Below are positions 1-9,728 of a DNA stretch of 64,000 bases, piece by piece. How positions within the stretch are numbered: the first letter of the stretch is position 1; every line of letters begins with the position of its first letter. Position numbers and translations under genes: made by a program. Source of the stretch: Bacteroidota bacterium (GTDB taxonomy: Bacteria; Bacteroidota; Bacteroidia; Chitinophagales; JADIYW01); contig JADIYW010000016.1 in the NCBI GenBank assembly GCA_016705125.1, positions 1 to 64,000 of the forward strand. The letters are read 5' to 3'. The notes under the pieces were generated by a model. That model saw nothing but the letters and a program-made list of their open reading frames with translations. It searched no databases and had not been told where the DNA came from.

Positions 1-738
1 TTTCCACCCCCAGATTAAAGCCTAGAAATAATGCCATCAAATTGGAGCGGCAATCGATTTTAGAAATTAAAGCAGCTAAACCTGCAATTTTCCAAATGGA
101 AATAGCAGGCTTAATTTTGGAACCTATACAAGCGGAAGGAGGTGAGCAAATCACTTCAGAAAAGGGTCTTTGCAAGCATTGCGACAGATATGTGATGAAA
201 ATGAAATCATGCTTATTTTGATAAGGGATTTCAAACAGGAATTTGTCTTACTGGAAAATTTTGGGCTCATCAAAATTTTGACAATTCAACCAGATATGAG
301 TGCATTTGGTAAAAAACACGGGTTGTGGCTGTTTAGCAGGGCCACGAGTAGATGAAATAGACAGAAATGTATTTGTAGAATAAAGCAGAACCAAAGCTCC
401 TTTTGGTGGAAATATGTCTGATATATTAAGGTTTAAAATTGATTTTGAAATAATAGAACGAGATAATTTTAGCACAAAACATAAAATGAAGTAGGCAAAT
501 ATTTACATTACAAAATTAAGGGTTTTGGAGCAAAACTATGAAGGCATAATTAGCAATACACACGTGGCTTGGGATTAATGTGCGCATTTGATTTGCTAAA
601 AAGAAAAGGAGATGCATTTATTGGGAAGCCCGTGAAAATGGATTGTTAATTTTAGCTTGTGGAGATAATTCTATTCGTTTCCGACCGCATTTGGTGGTAA
701 CAAAGCAAGCCTTATCATTCAGGAAATTTAATATTTAA
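1..738 (+). pseudogene. lat: L-lysine 6-transaminase, 5'-partial, frameshifted
   Basis: PLP-dependent class III aminotransferase that moves the epsilon-amino group of lysine to 2-oxoglutarate. The gene enters from the left edge, so its N-terminus is missing. Conserved stretches are readable but scattered over three frames: EPIQAEGGE near 121-147, LRQICDENE near 173-200, then pieces of FDEVQTGIGLTGKFWAHQNF and FGKK near 215-315, GCLAGPRVDEI near 330-350, WGLMCAFDLL near 570-600, and SIRFRPHLVVT near 670-702. At least five frame changes separate them. The identification rests on the order of these lysine aminotransferase motifs. Because conserved residues survive on both sides of every break, the indels are recent or are assembly errors. 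The stop at 736-738 is approximate, since another frameshift could lie just before it. Confidence 0.7.
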
Positions 739-840
739 AATATGTGATTATATGGAGATCAATCCCTGAAAATGGAGAGATATACAATGTAAGTGTTGAT
801 TAATAATGAATTAGGTTGTTTGACAGCATTTATAAATTAA

Positions 841-938
841 AAATTTACCATTCATCATTATTTGAATCTTGAATCTTAGTTTCTAAATATCTTGATTCTA
901 TTAAACATTAAAAATTAACCATTCATCATTATTTAATT
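841..938 (+). repeat. intergenic word-repeat block, copy 1
   Basis: Non-coding block between lat and hemJ made of short repeated words. It holds TCTTGATTCTA (890-900), ATTAAACATT (900-909), TTAACCATT (915-923) and CATTATTTAATT (927-938), and a partial direct repeat of CCATTCATCATTATTT at about 848 and 919. The same words recur in the blocks at 46.7 kb and 55.5 kb. The stretch 739-840 shows no gene. Confidence 0.55.
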
Positions 939-945
939 ATCTTTG
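938..945 (+). promoter_or_regulatory. TAnnTTTG -7 element before hemJ
   Basis: TATCTTTG matches the Bacteroidota -7 consensus TAnnTTTG exactly and lies only 3 bases before the hemJ ATG at 949. The transcript would be leaderless or nearly so. No clear -33 TTTG is visible. Confidence 0.4.
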
Positions 946-948
946 CCA

Positions 949-1489
949 ATGTATTTGTATGTAAAAGCGCCCCATATCATTTCGTGGTTACTTGGTTTGC
1001 AGGTATGTTTTATATTGTTCGATTGTTTATTTATGCAGCCGAGGCCAATGAAATGGAAGGCGGAAGCGGAATATTTATTGACTCAATTTAAATTAATGCA
1101 ACGGCGACTTGGTGTAACATTACATTGGCCATCTTCAATTTTGAAGCCTTATTTTGGTGGTTGGATGTTTATTTTATACCAAAATGGAAATACCGAGGAA
1201 ATACAGCAATGGCTCAGTGTAAAATTGATTTTTGTATTTTTTGAAGCATATGTCTATCATTTTGTTGCCATAGTATTTTCAAGCACCAACAAGCAGATAA
1301 AATTTTCCATTTCGCCCCAAAATTAAGAATTTGGAATGAAGTAGCCACTTTGTTTTTAGTAGGTATTTTTTTTGAATTGTGCTTAAGGCCAGCTTTAAAA
1401 TGATTTATGGAATCGTTAGTTTAGTAGTATTTACAATGGTTTTGTAGCTTATAGCGATTAATTTGTATAAAAGGTTGAAAACCGAATAA
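949..1489 (+). pseudogene. hemJ: protoporphyrinogen IX oxidase HemJ (CopD/UPF0093 family), frameshifted
   Basis: HemJ is a small four-helix membrane protein that oxidises protoporphyrinogen IX to protoporphyrin IX in haem synthesis. The N-terminus MYLYVKAPHII carries the conserved helix-1 histidine, and QFKLMQRRLGVTLHWPS is the typical loop before helix 2. After a frame change near 1315 the family C-terminus continues as RIWNEVATLFL. Another change near 1400 leads to MIYGIVSLVVFT and LYKRLKTE before TAA at 1487-1489, with an in-frame TAG near 1445. Some hydrophobic segments look garbled, so several indels are likely. Start 949 is preferred over an upstream TTG because it matches the family N-terminus and the -7 element. 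Length fits the family (about 180 residues). Confidence 0.65.
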
Positions 1490-1598
1490 TGGTAACATTG
1501 CTTTCAGATAATGGATTTAAACAAACCCTTAAATTGATTGTTTACTAATTGAAATTGTATATAAATAAGGAATTATAGTATTTTATAAAAAAAGAAAG

Positions 1599-3493
1599 AT
1601 GAAGAAATTTTTGTATGTTTTGGTGTTTACCCTTTTTGCTAATAATATTGTTTTTGGGCAGCAGTGTGGTACAACAATTCAATCTATTGATGAAATGGAT
1701 TTAATAATGCCAGGATATAAAATTGGTGTACAAAAGGCACTTGGAAATGCCGATAAATACATTAGAAATGTGATGATGAATCAAGATTTGAGTCAAAGAT
1801 TAATGACGGATACCATTTTCATTCCTATTGTGGTGCATGTAATTTATAATAATGCCAATCAAAATGTTGCAGATGTTAATATTCTAAAACAAATAGAAGT
1901 ATTGAATAAGGATTTTGCTAGATTAAATGCAGATACCACAAAAACACCTTCATCTTTTCGAAACTTAGCAAAAGGATTGCCACTCAAGTTTTGTTTAGCT
2001 CAAAGAGATCCACAAGGTAATTTTACAACAGAATAAGAGGTTCAGACTACAAAATTTATGTGGGATTATGATAATGCAGCAACTAGCAATGATTTTAAAT
2101 TTACAAGTAAGGGTGGCCAAGACGCTTGGGATAGGAATAGTTATTTTAATTTCTGGATTGTTAATTTGGATGATAATTTATCAGGAGGAGGAAGTCTACT
2201 TGGTTTTGCACAATTCCCAGGTGGAATAGCATCTACGGATGGAGTAGCAGTAGATTATGCACAAGTGGGCGGTTTTGGTAGAACGGCTACCCATGAGGTT
2301 GGACATTGGTTAGGTCTTTATCACATTTGGGGTGATGATGGTACTGCTTGCACTGGAAGTGACCAAATAGACGACACACCTAATCAAGCAGGGAACACAA
2401 ATAATGCCTGTAGAACTCATCCACATAATGATGGATGTTCAGCTGCCGTTATGTTTATGAATTATATGGATTACAGTTCAGATGCTTGTATGAATATGTT
2501 TTCTAAAGGGCAATGTGATAGGATGGAAGCTATTTTAAATACGAGTAGAAAGGGATTAAAAACCTCAATAGGCTGTCTGCCAGCCCTGCTTCCAGCCGTG
2601 GACGCAAATTTGATAGATTTGGTAGAACCTGAATGGAATAACAGACAATGAAATTTTAAATAATATTCGATTTGTTTCGGTTGAAAAGAAAATTACTTCT
2701 ACAGCAACTCCATTTTTCGAAGGATTAGAAAGTGTATTTAATGGTTCAATTAGAATTAATAATCCAGACAATTCAAAAACTTGGGAGAGAACTACAAAAG
2801 CAAGAAAAACACCAGGTTCTTATAGTATGTATATGAATTATTTCAACTACCCAAATAATGATGAAGTAGATGAGTTTTATTGCCTCCAGTAAATACAACA
2901 AACCTTAATAATGCCTCTATCACATTTGATGTGCTTATGCCTTGCAAAGTGTAACTGGTTTTTCAGATACTTTGGAAGTTTATGTACAAGCAGGTTGCGA
3001 TGCACCTTGGGAAAAAGTTTATAAGAATTTAATCCAAGTTGCAAACTGCACCAGTTACAACAGTTGATTTAAACCTTCCCAAACACAATGGAGAAGAGAG
3101 ATTCAATTTTGTTAGACATATAAAAATGAAAACCTTACTGTTAAGTTTGTTGGCAAATGTGATTATGAAAACAATCTTTATATTGACAACATAAGCATAA
3201 AAGGTGGTACTTCTACAGGGTTAACCCTTGATTTGTTAAATACCTCCGATTTTCAAATTTTCCCTAACCCAACTAAGGGTAACTATTTTGTTTTTTTCAA
3301 TTCTGATAAAAGCCAAGAAGTACTTATCTCAGTTAGGGATATAACAGGCAAATTATGGATGGAAAAAACGGTTTCGGTAAATATGGGCAATAATAATATT
3401 GAAATGCCTGCAAAGCAATTGCCTACCGGAAATGTTTTTATTACACTAACAAATGGCACACAAACGGGTACTAGGAAATTGATGGTGTTTTAA
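1599..3493 (+). pseudogene. secreted M43 (pappalysin-like) zinc metalloprotease with T9SS tail, frameshifted
   Basis: Starts with a signal peptide (MKKFLYVLVFTLFANNIVFGQ). The prodomain/catalytic N-part PIVVHVIYNN...LNKDFARLNAD is typical of M43 proteases. The zinc site HEVGHWLGLYH is encoded near 2292-2324 and the Met-turn MNYMDY near 2457-2475. A non-catalytic beta-sandwich region (TPFFEGLE onwards) follows, and the C-terminus from about 3240 (FQIFPNPTKGN ... GTRKLMVF) is a type A type IX sorting domain. Frame changes occur near 2030, 2625 and 2885, with several more to about 3230. It is the first of two tandem paralogues; this copy lacks the extra CARDB-like domain of the second. Expected role: extracellular or surface proteolysis after T9SS export. 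Confidence 0.75.
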
Positions 3494-3585
3494 GATTCCT
3501 TTGCAAGTTAAGCTTTTTGGAATATTTTTTGTAATAAATGGTATTTTCAATTATTTGATTTAAATTTGTAATCAAAATATAATTT

Positions 3586-5733
3586 ATGAAAAGGATTTTT
3601 ACACTATCCATGTTTCTTATTGGATTATTTCTTAATTCAAATGCACAACACCGTTGTGGTTCCATGGATGCTTTGGAACAAGAGAAATTAGATAACCCAA
3701 AAGGATATCAACATTATTTGGAAGTAAAGAAATGGCTGAAAATTGGTTAGCAAACCCAAATAATCAAGAAGAATGGGGGCTGATACTATTGTTATTCCAG
3801 TGGTTTTTCATGTTATTTATAAAACAGCTGATCAGAATATTTCTGACCAAAGGATAGCTGAACAGATTGATATTTTAAATAAAGATTTTGCTCGATTAAA
3901 TGCCGATGCAAGCAATACGCCATCTCGTTTTCAATCAATTGCAAGTGGTATTAAAATAAAATTTTGTCTAGCTAATCGTGATCCAAATGGCAATCCTACA
4001 ACTGGTATAGAACGTAAATTGACACACTCACAAGTTTTTCACCAAATGATATAAAATGAAATTAACTCCGATGGCGGATTAGATGGATGGAACAGGAATA
4101 AATATCTAAATTTATGGACTTGTAATATTACTGGTGGAATTTTAGGTTTTGCTACTTTCCTGGTGGCACAGCTAGTTTAGATGGAGTAGTGTTACTTTAT
4201 TCTACTGTTGGGAATGGAACGCTTTCGCCATATAATAAAGGAGCACAGCCACCCATGAGGTAGGACACTGGATGGGGCTATATCATATTTGGAGCATGAT
4301 TGCCGATGATCAGTTGTTCAAATCAAAATTCTCAGTGTACCGATTCTGACAATATTGTGACACCCCAAATCAATGTGGCGCCACTTATGGTTGCCCGTCT
4401 GGAATTCAAACCGATTTTTGTAATAATACAGCAAATGGTATTATGTATATGAATTATATGGATTATGTAAATGATAATTGCATGAACATGTTTACAGTTG
4501 GTCAGGTTACTAAGATGCAATCCATATTAAACACAAGTAGATCAGCCATTCTTACCTCTGATGGTTGTAGTGGTAGTAATGTTGTTATAATAGATGCACA
4601 GCCATTACAAATATTAGCACCTACTGGAGCAAGTTGTCTCACTACTTTTACTCCTTCAGTAAAATTCAGAAATAATGGAAATGGAAATATTACGGCTTTA
4701 CAATTTACTTTTGGTACGGTTGGTTCATCGGATAGTTTAACCTTTATTTATAATGGAACGCTTGCACCAGGCGCAACAATAAATTTAACATCTTCAAATG
4801 TTTTTACTCGTCCAGCAGGCAGTTATACTTTTTTTGCTAGAGTACGAAATGTAAATGGAGCGAATGATAATAATCTAGCTAATAATTATTTAACTGGTCC
4901 TTTTACTGTTGGCAATGCCTCTACTGCTGCTATTCCTTTCTTTGATGGCTTTGAATCCAATAATTTTCCTACAAATTATACCATTATTCCAAGTAATGCA
5001 GATAGTACTTGGAAGGTAACCAATACAGCCAAAAAAACGGGCATTTACAGCCTTTTTATAAACTATTATGATTATACAGTAAGAGGCGCTAAAGACGAAT
5101 TTATTTTACCTTCATTTAATTTGAGTAGTATCAATAATCCAATTTTAGTTTTTGATAGGGCTTATGCTCAATATACATTTCCTGGCTCTGGTACTATTTC
5201 TGACACACTTGAAGTATGGGTAGAAAATGGTTGTGGCACCGGATTTCAAAGAGTGTATAGAAAATTTGGAAATACACTTGATACAGATACTGCAACTCAA
5301 TCATTTTTTAAACCAACATCTGCAAGCCAGTGGGAATCAGATACTATTAATTTGTCTGCCTATGCAGGTAACTTAGTAAATATCAAATTTAGAGGAATCA
5401 ATAGGTTTGCAAATAATCTTTACCTTGAGAATATCAATGTGAAAGGAATCCAACAACTGGTATCAAACAAAATACTTTAAATGAAAACAGATTTACTGTA
5501 TTCCTAATCCAAATACAGGTAAATTTAATGTTCAATATATTGGAGAAGAGGCAACTCAAATTGAATTAAAATTATATGATTTAGCAGGTAGAAGCATTAA
5601 TGAATATAAATTTGATGCTAATATTGGTTTAAATAATATTCCAATTGATTTGGGAGATAAGTACACAGGTCAATTATTGATTCAAATTAATGATGGAAAA
5701 AGTGTAGGAGTGCGCAAGATATTTGTCCAATAA
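3586..5733 (+). pseudogene. secreted M43 zinc metalloprotease with CARDB-like domain and T9SS tail, frameshifted
   Basis: Second tandem paralogue. Signal peptide MKRIFTLSMFLIGLFLNSNAQ; conserved core IPVVFHVIYKTADQNIS and LNKDFARLNADASNTPSRF; zinc site HEVGHWMGLYHIW near 4254-4292; Met-turn MNYMDY near 4449-4466. From about 4590 an added CARDB-like beta domain runs to about 4905, then the same PFFDGFES module as in the first copy. The last part (5485-5733; PNPNTGKFNVQY ... VRKIFVQ) is a type A T9SS sorting domain in another frame. Frame changes lie near 3740, 4050, 4160-4400 and 5480. A terminator follows at once. Product: surface or secreted metalloprotease. Confidence 0.75.
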
Positions 5734-5751
5734 TATTACTGATTAATAAAT

Positions 5752-5783
5752 AAAAAAAGCCATACATTTGTGTGGCTTTTTTT
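5752..5783 (+). terminator. Rho-independent terminator after M43 gene
   Basis: The stem GCCATAC/GTGTGGC, with one G-U pair and a 4-5 base loop, is flanked by A and T runs and ends in seven T. It lies 18 bases after the second protease stop. Confidence 0.75.
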
Positions 5784-5808
5784 ATTTGTATTTTAAGCAA
5801 AATGTAGA

Positions 5809-6318
5809 ATGGATTATTTAAATCTTTTTAAAATTGCAGGTGGCTCAATAGCTATTTATTTGTTCATTTTAATTACCATTCGGATTTTTGGTAAGCGGGA
5901 AATGTCACAATTAAGTGTAATTGATTTTGTCTTTATACTATTGATAGCTAATTCGGTGCAAAATGCAATGGTACTTGGTGATAATTCATTTATTGGTGGA
6001 ATAGTAGCTGCAAGTGCCCTGTTTTTTATAAATTTTGTAATCAAATTTCTTATCCGCAAAAATACAACCATAGCCAAAATTATTATAGGCGAACCACTAA
6101 TGCTTATTTATAACGGCAATATTATTATAGAAAATTTGAATAAAGCACAGGTTTCTCATGATGAACTTATGGTGGCTATAAGAGAACATGGTGTAAGTAA
6201 AATTGAAGAAGTAAATTTAGCGATACTTGAAGTAGATGGAAATATAAGCGTTTGTTCTGGGAATTTTTCTGACAAATCTGTTGTTAAAAGAAAGAAGGAG
6301 AAAATATTACATACCTAA
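5809..6318 (+). CDS. DUF421 (YetF-like) membrane protein
   Basis: Intact 169-residue protein. Residues 1-80 form three hydrophobic segments (LFKIAGGSIAIYLFILITI; FVFILLIANSVQNAM; GGIVAASALFFINFVIKFL) with the family signature RIFGKREMSQLS between the first two. The C-terminal soluble part carries IIIGEPLMLIYNGNI and HDELMVAIREHGVSKIEEVNLAILEVDG, typical of DUF421. The biochemical function of the family is poorly defined. It stands alone after the terminator at 5.76 kb, and the lipoprotein gene follows 11 bases later. Confidence 0.85.
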   Translation: MDYLNLFKIAGGSIAIYLFILITIRIFGKREMSQLSVIDFVFILLIANSVQNAMVLGDNSFIGGIVAASALFFINFVIKFLIRKNTTIAKIIIGEPLMLIYNGNIIIENLNKAQVSHDELMVAIREHGVSKIEEVNLAILEVDGNISVCSGNFSDKSVVKRKKEKILHT

Positions 6319-6328
6319 GTTATATAAA

Positions 6329-6930
6329 ATGAGAAAAAGTTTTTTTTTAGTTTGGATAAGTGTTTTAATGCTATTTTCATGTAAGCAATTTTCAACAAAA
6401 CAAGCGAGTACATCCATGAAAGATGGTGTAGAAGCAGTATTTGGAAGTGGAGGAACGGATACATTTAAAGTAGGTGATTTGGACAATGATGGTCAGCCTA
6501 ATCTTGTATTTATGAAAAAACCGATCACAGAGGGTTTTGTGGCTCCTGATGAATGCATGACCGAATGTTCGGGTGGCTGTAATGTGATTTTTACTTTTGG
6601 CGCTAAAATTCCTTCATTTACACACCAAACAAGTATTGGCGGAATGGTAATGGATGCTGGAGATTTGAATGAAGATGGAATTTCGGAATTATTATATGTG
6701 CCTGATTGGATAAGTTGTTGGGGTAGTTTATTCGTTTATTCTTTACAAGATAACAAATGGATTGTTGCTGGGAGTGTTGCAGTATATACCTGCGAAGAAA
6801 TTGATTACCACAAAAGATTAAAGAAAATAGATAAAGAAAATTTGAATTAGTTGGACAAGATTGGAATGATGACCAAACTGAACTCATAGATGTTCCACAG
6901 GTTTTTCGGATTTCAAATTTGGAAATTTAG
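6329..6930 (+). CDS. lipoprotein with FG-GAP-like segment, frameshifted near 6840
   Basis: The start ATG at 6329 gives a lipoprotein signal (MRKSFFLVWISVLMLFSC, lipobox LFSC); an upstream in-frame start would add a charged, unlikely extension. The segments DTFKVGDLDNDGQPNLVF and DAGDLNEDGISELLYV resemble FG-GAP/VCBS-type D-x-D-x-D-G calcium loops of beta-propeller repeats. The first frame stops at 6850, but one base change near 6840 extends it as KFELVGQDWNDDQTELIDV to TAG at 6928-6930, a sensible C-terminus. Function unknown; probably anchored in the outer membrane. It converges on and just overlaps the DUF3667 gene. Confidence 0.6.
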
Positions 6931-7842
6931 TGAACTCCAGCAAGACTAAATAGAAAAACAAACAAAAAGAAAAATATCAAAAATATTAGGTAAATAAAGT
7001 CTATTAGGAAAAGCTTTAAAATCGTTTTACGGTTACTTTGTTTAAATACTTTTTTCATCGAAAAAAATTGGTAAAAAAAGATGGATATATAAACGTATTC
7101 ATTCTGAAATCAGGAATAATTTACCCAATATTATGCCTAATAAAATGACCAATAAAACGATGACATGAAAGTGGATAGCAAAGATAATATATTCACTAAA
7201 AACCTTTTTCCTCGAAAATAGAAAATGCCATACAAAAAGGCAAACAACGGCAAAAGCAATAAAATAAGATAGTGTAAATTATGAAAGAACTTTTCAATTG
7301 CTTTTACAAAAAATGCTTTTTTGTCTTTCTTATAAATTTTATTTAACTCACTATTTTTCTGAAAAATAATTTGCTAAGAAAGATTTTTGCTCAATTAATG
7401 AATCTTGTTTGAAGTTCTTGTTTAATACTTAGTGCACCCTGTTCAAAACCTTTTGAAATGGAATCGAGCGCTAGAGAATCTTGGTGATTCATGGGTAAAT
7501 TCAAACCGCCTATTTTTTCCAATTTGGGTTTGGTTGAGCCCATAAACCCAAGGTGATAAAAATAAAAATGAAGTAAAGAAAAAGAGCCTTATTGGATTTA
7601 CAAATGCCGCTCGTCTTCTATTGTATTCAATGTAAGAAAACCAGGTTTAAAAAAAGGTATTTTATGGTATTAAAAAATTTTGAATCAAAGTGAGAAAAGT
7701 CTTCAAAAGTATGGGTTAATAAGCTCCAAAGAGATTCGCGTGGTTCTAAGTTTTCTTGCCCACAATTGCTGCAAAATCGACCTTCAACCGATTTATTGCA
7801 ATTTAAGCAATTAGATTCTTTTCTAAGTTTTTTGGATGACAT
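6927..7842 (-). pseudogene. DUF3667 membrane protein, heavily frameshifted
   Basis: The N-terminus has a zinc-ribbon (CLNCNKSVEGRFCSNCGQ; two CxxC pairs), followed by RESLWSLLTHTFEDFSHFDSKFFNTIKYL, the diagnostic N-terminal region of DUF3667. Beyond about 7640 the frame changes. The next stretch in other frames reads like the family (YNRRRAAFVNPIRL, a hydrophobic segment, then PNPNWKK). The last membrane helix ends at TTA 6927-6929 (reading KKVFKQSNRKTILKL, then a long hydrophobic run). Function unknown; the family is a zinc-ribbon plus membrane-helix protein of Bacteroidota. Several indels. Confidence 0.6.
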
Positions 7843-8013
7843 TTTTTTTATTATTTGGCAATTTATATAGGTTAAAGTTAATAAGACTATATTTTAGGAT
7901 TTTAATTATCTTTAAATTTCTTTAGTTATAAATGTATTTTATATGATATATTTTTCTTAATTTAATTTTGTAATTTTTTGTAAAAATAATATATTGTAGC
8001 AAATATTTATATT

Positions 8014-8562
8014 ATGGAATCTCAAGTGCCTATAGAATATATTTATCCGATTGGAAAAAAGGATATAAAATCGAGCTATTCAGCCGACGAAATGAAAGAA
8101 ATGATTAGTCAAATCAAAGAACTTTGTTCCAAATTAATTCCATTAGTTGAAATTTTGGATGATAAACAATTGGAACTTTCGTATCGGCCAAATGGGTGGA
8201 CTATCAGACAAATTATTCATCACCTTGCCGACAGCCACATGAATGCATATATAAGGTGTAAGTTGGCTGTAGAACAAGGGCATGCCAATATTTTGGGCTA
8301 TAATCATGAAGTATGGGCAGAAATGAAAGATGGTAAAACAGCGCCTATTTATAGTTCTTTAAAATTATTAGAAGGTTTGCAACATCGATGGGCTTGGTTT
8401 TTGAAACATTTGGAAGAGGCTGATTTAAATAAAACCTATTTCCACCCCGAGTATGGAACGACAGTTCCCATTTGGGAAGTAATTGCCACTTATGCTTGGC
8501 ATGGCAACCACCATTATGCTCAAATAAAAGGTATTTTGGAAAGGAATTCATTTTTTATTTAA
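8014..8562 (+). CDS. YfiT/BstA-type DinB-fold metal-dependent hydrolase/transferase
   Basis: Intact 182-residue DinB four-helix-bundle protein. The signature YRPNGWTIRQIIHHLADSHMNAYIR (residues 57-81) carries the first metal-binding histidine, and WHGNHHYAQI near the C-terminus carries the other two. This is the YfiT pattern; relatives include bacillithiol S-transferase and putative metal-dependent hydrolases. The substrate cannot be read from sequence. It is monocistronic: the promoter-poor AT-rich gap 7843-8013 lies upstream and the KilA-N cassette begins downstream. Start chosen as the first ATG, matching the N-terminal PIGKK segment of the family. Confidence 0.85.
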   Translation: MESQVPIEYIYPIGKKDIKSSYSADEMKEMISQIKELCSKLIPLVEILDDKQLELSYRPNGWTIRQIIHHLADSHMNAYIRCKLAVEQGHANILGYNHEVWAEMKDGKTAPIYSSLKLLEGLQHRWAWFLKHLEEADLNKTYFHPEYGTTVPIWEVIATYAWHGNHHYAQIKGILERNSFFI

Positions 8563-8611
8563 TAGTTGCCGTTGATTGGCAGGGTCTTTGCAGCAATATA
8601 AATTAGAATTG

Positions 8612-8626
8612 TATATTTGTACAAAT
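8612..8626 (+). promoter_or_regulatory. -7 element overlapped by a 12-bp palindrome before KilA-N gene
   Basis: TATATTTG (8612-8619) is a perfect TAnnTTTG element 26 bases before the ATG. The perfect palindrome ATTTGTACAAAT (8615-8626) overlaps it and the start of transcription, a good position for a repressor operator. The regulator is unknown; autoregulation by the KilA-N protein is only an inference. Confidence 0.45.
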
Positions 8627-8645
8627 TGATAAATGATTTGACAAT

Positions 8646-9517
8646 ATGACAAATAAAACACAGATAGAAGTTGAAAATAAGCTCATTCGATAGTTAAACA
8701 AGATGAGCAAGACTATATCTGCATAACAGATATGGTAAGAGATGAAGAGGGGACAGACCATATCCGCAATTGGATGAGAAACCGCAATACTGTTGAATTC
8801 ATTGGTTTATGGGAGACTTTGAATAACCCTAATTTTAAACATGTCGAATTCGACACCTTTAGAAAACAAGCTGGATTAAATAGTTTCAATTTGACTCCGA
8901 AAAAGTGGATTGAGGCAACTGATGCAATAGGGTTGATTTCAAAATCTGGCAGATACGGAGGAACATTTGCGCACAAGGATTTAGCATTTGAGTTTGGTTC
9001 TTGGATTAGCCCAATGTTTAAACTCTTGTTGATAAAGGAATATCAGCGACTTAAGGAAATAGAGAGTAATCAGTATAATCTTGAATGGAATGTTAAACGG
9101 ATTTTGACAAAAACAAACTACCTGATACATACCGATGCAGTAAAGGATTGCATCTTGCCTGAAAAAAACTACGATAAAGATAAAGAGTGGCTAATTTATG
9201 CAGAGGAGGCCGATTTGTTGAATGTCGCATTGTTTAATTGTACAGCAAAAGATTGGCGTGATGCAAACTTTGATAAAGCAAAAAAAGGATTAAATATTCG
9301 TGATTTTGCAAGTATAAATGAGCTTGTTGTTTTGTCAAATCTTGAAAACTTAAATTCGATTCTCATTCGTAATCAGGTTGACAAACACGAACGCTATAGA
9401 CAGCTAAGAGAGATTGTTCAGATTCAATTAAGCTCTCTTGACGGACAAGATTTTATGAAAGCGTTGAAAAAATTATCAGACAACATTTATATTGACAATA
9501 AAAAGAAATTGGAATAA
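8646..9517 (+). CDS. KilA-N domain protein, one frameshift near 8685
   Basis: The KilA-N fold is a DNA-binding domain common in phages and mobile islands. The first frame starts MTNKTQIEVEN and hits a stop at about 8691. One base change rejoins it to SIVKQDEQDYICITDMVRDEEGTDHI. The KilA-N core then runs to about residue 130 (NWMRNRNTVEFIGLWE, GRYGGTFAHKDLAFEFGSWIS, FKLLLIKEYQRLKE). The C-terminal part (EWNVKRILTKTNYLIHTDAVKDCILP ... LREIVQIQLSSLDGQDFM) is the extension seen in chromosomal KilA-N proteins. There is no phage structural gene nearby. Its own promoter and a 3' hairpin suggest a one-gene mobile cassette. Confidence 0.8.
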
Positions 9518-9538
9518 ACAACGAAACGGCAACACGCA

Positions 9539-9602
9539 GTCATAAAACATGCTGGTTTTTGAGGTTTTTCTGGCATTTCAGTTCTCCTCGCAGTTTTGTG
9601 AC
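9539..9602 (+). other. imperfect hairpin after KilA-N gene, attC-like
   Basis: The left arm GTCATAAAACATGC (9539-9552) pairs with the right arm GCAGTTTTGTGAC (9590-9602): 13 pairs with one G-U and one unpaired A. A 37-base spacer separates the arms. A smaller CCAGA/TCTGG pair follows at 9610-9632. The 9520-9640 stretch is visibly richer in G+C than its neighbours. A long stem with an extrahelical base right behind an accessory gene recalls integron attC sites, but canonical RYYYAAC/GTTRRRY boxes are not convincing. Confidence 0.35.
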
Positions 9603-9705
9603 GGGGATACCAGACGTTCCCTTGCAATCTGGCACGTTTAATACTGTCAAATAGTTAATGATGTTTATTTTTCTGCAATTTGATTACTAGTTTGATTTAA
9701 TACCT

Positions 9706-9713
9706 TATTTTTG
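9706..9713 (+). promoter_or_regulatory. TAnnTTTG -7 element before outer-membrane barrel gene
   Basis: TATTTTTG matches the consensus exactly and lies 15 bases before the ATG at 9729. A TTTG at 9679-9682 could be the -33 element, although the spacing (23 bases) is slightly long. Confidence 0.45.
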
Positions 9714-9728
9714 CTACAAATTTATGGT

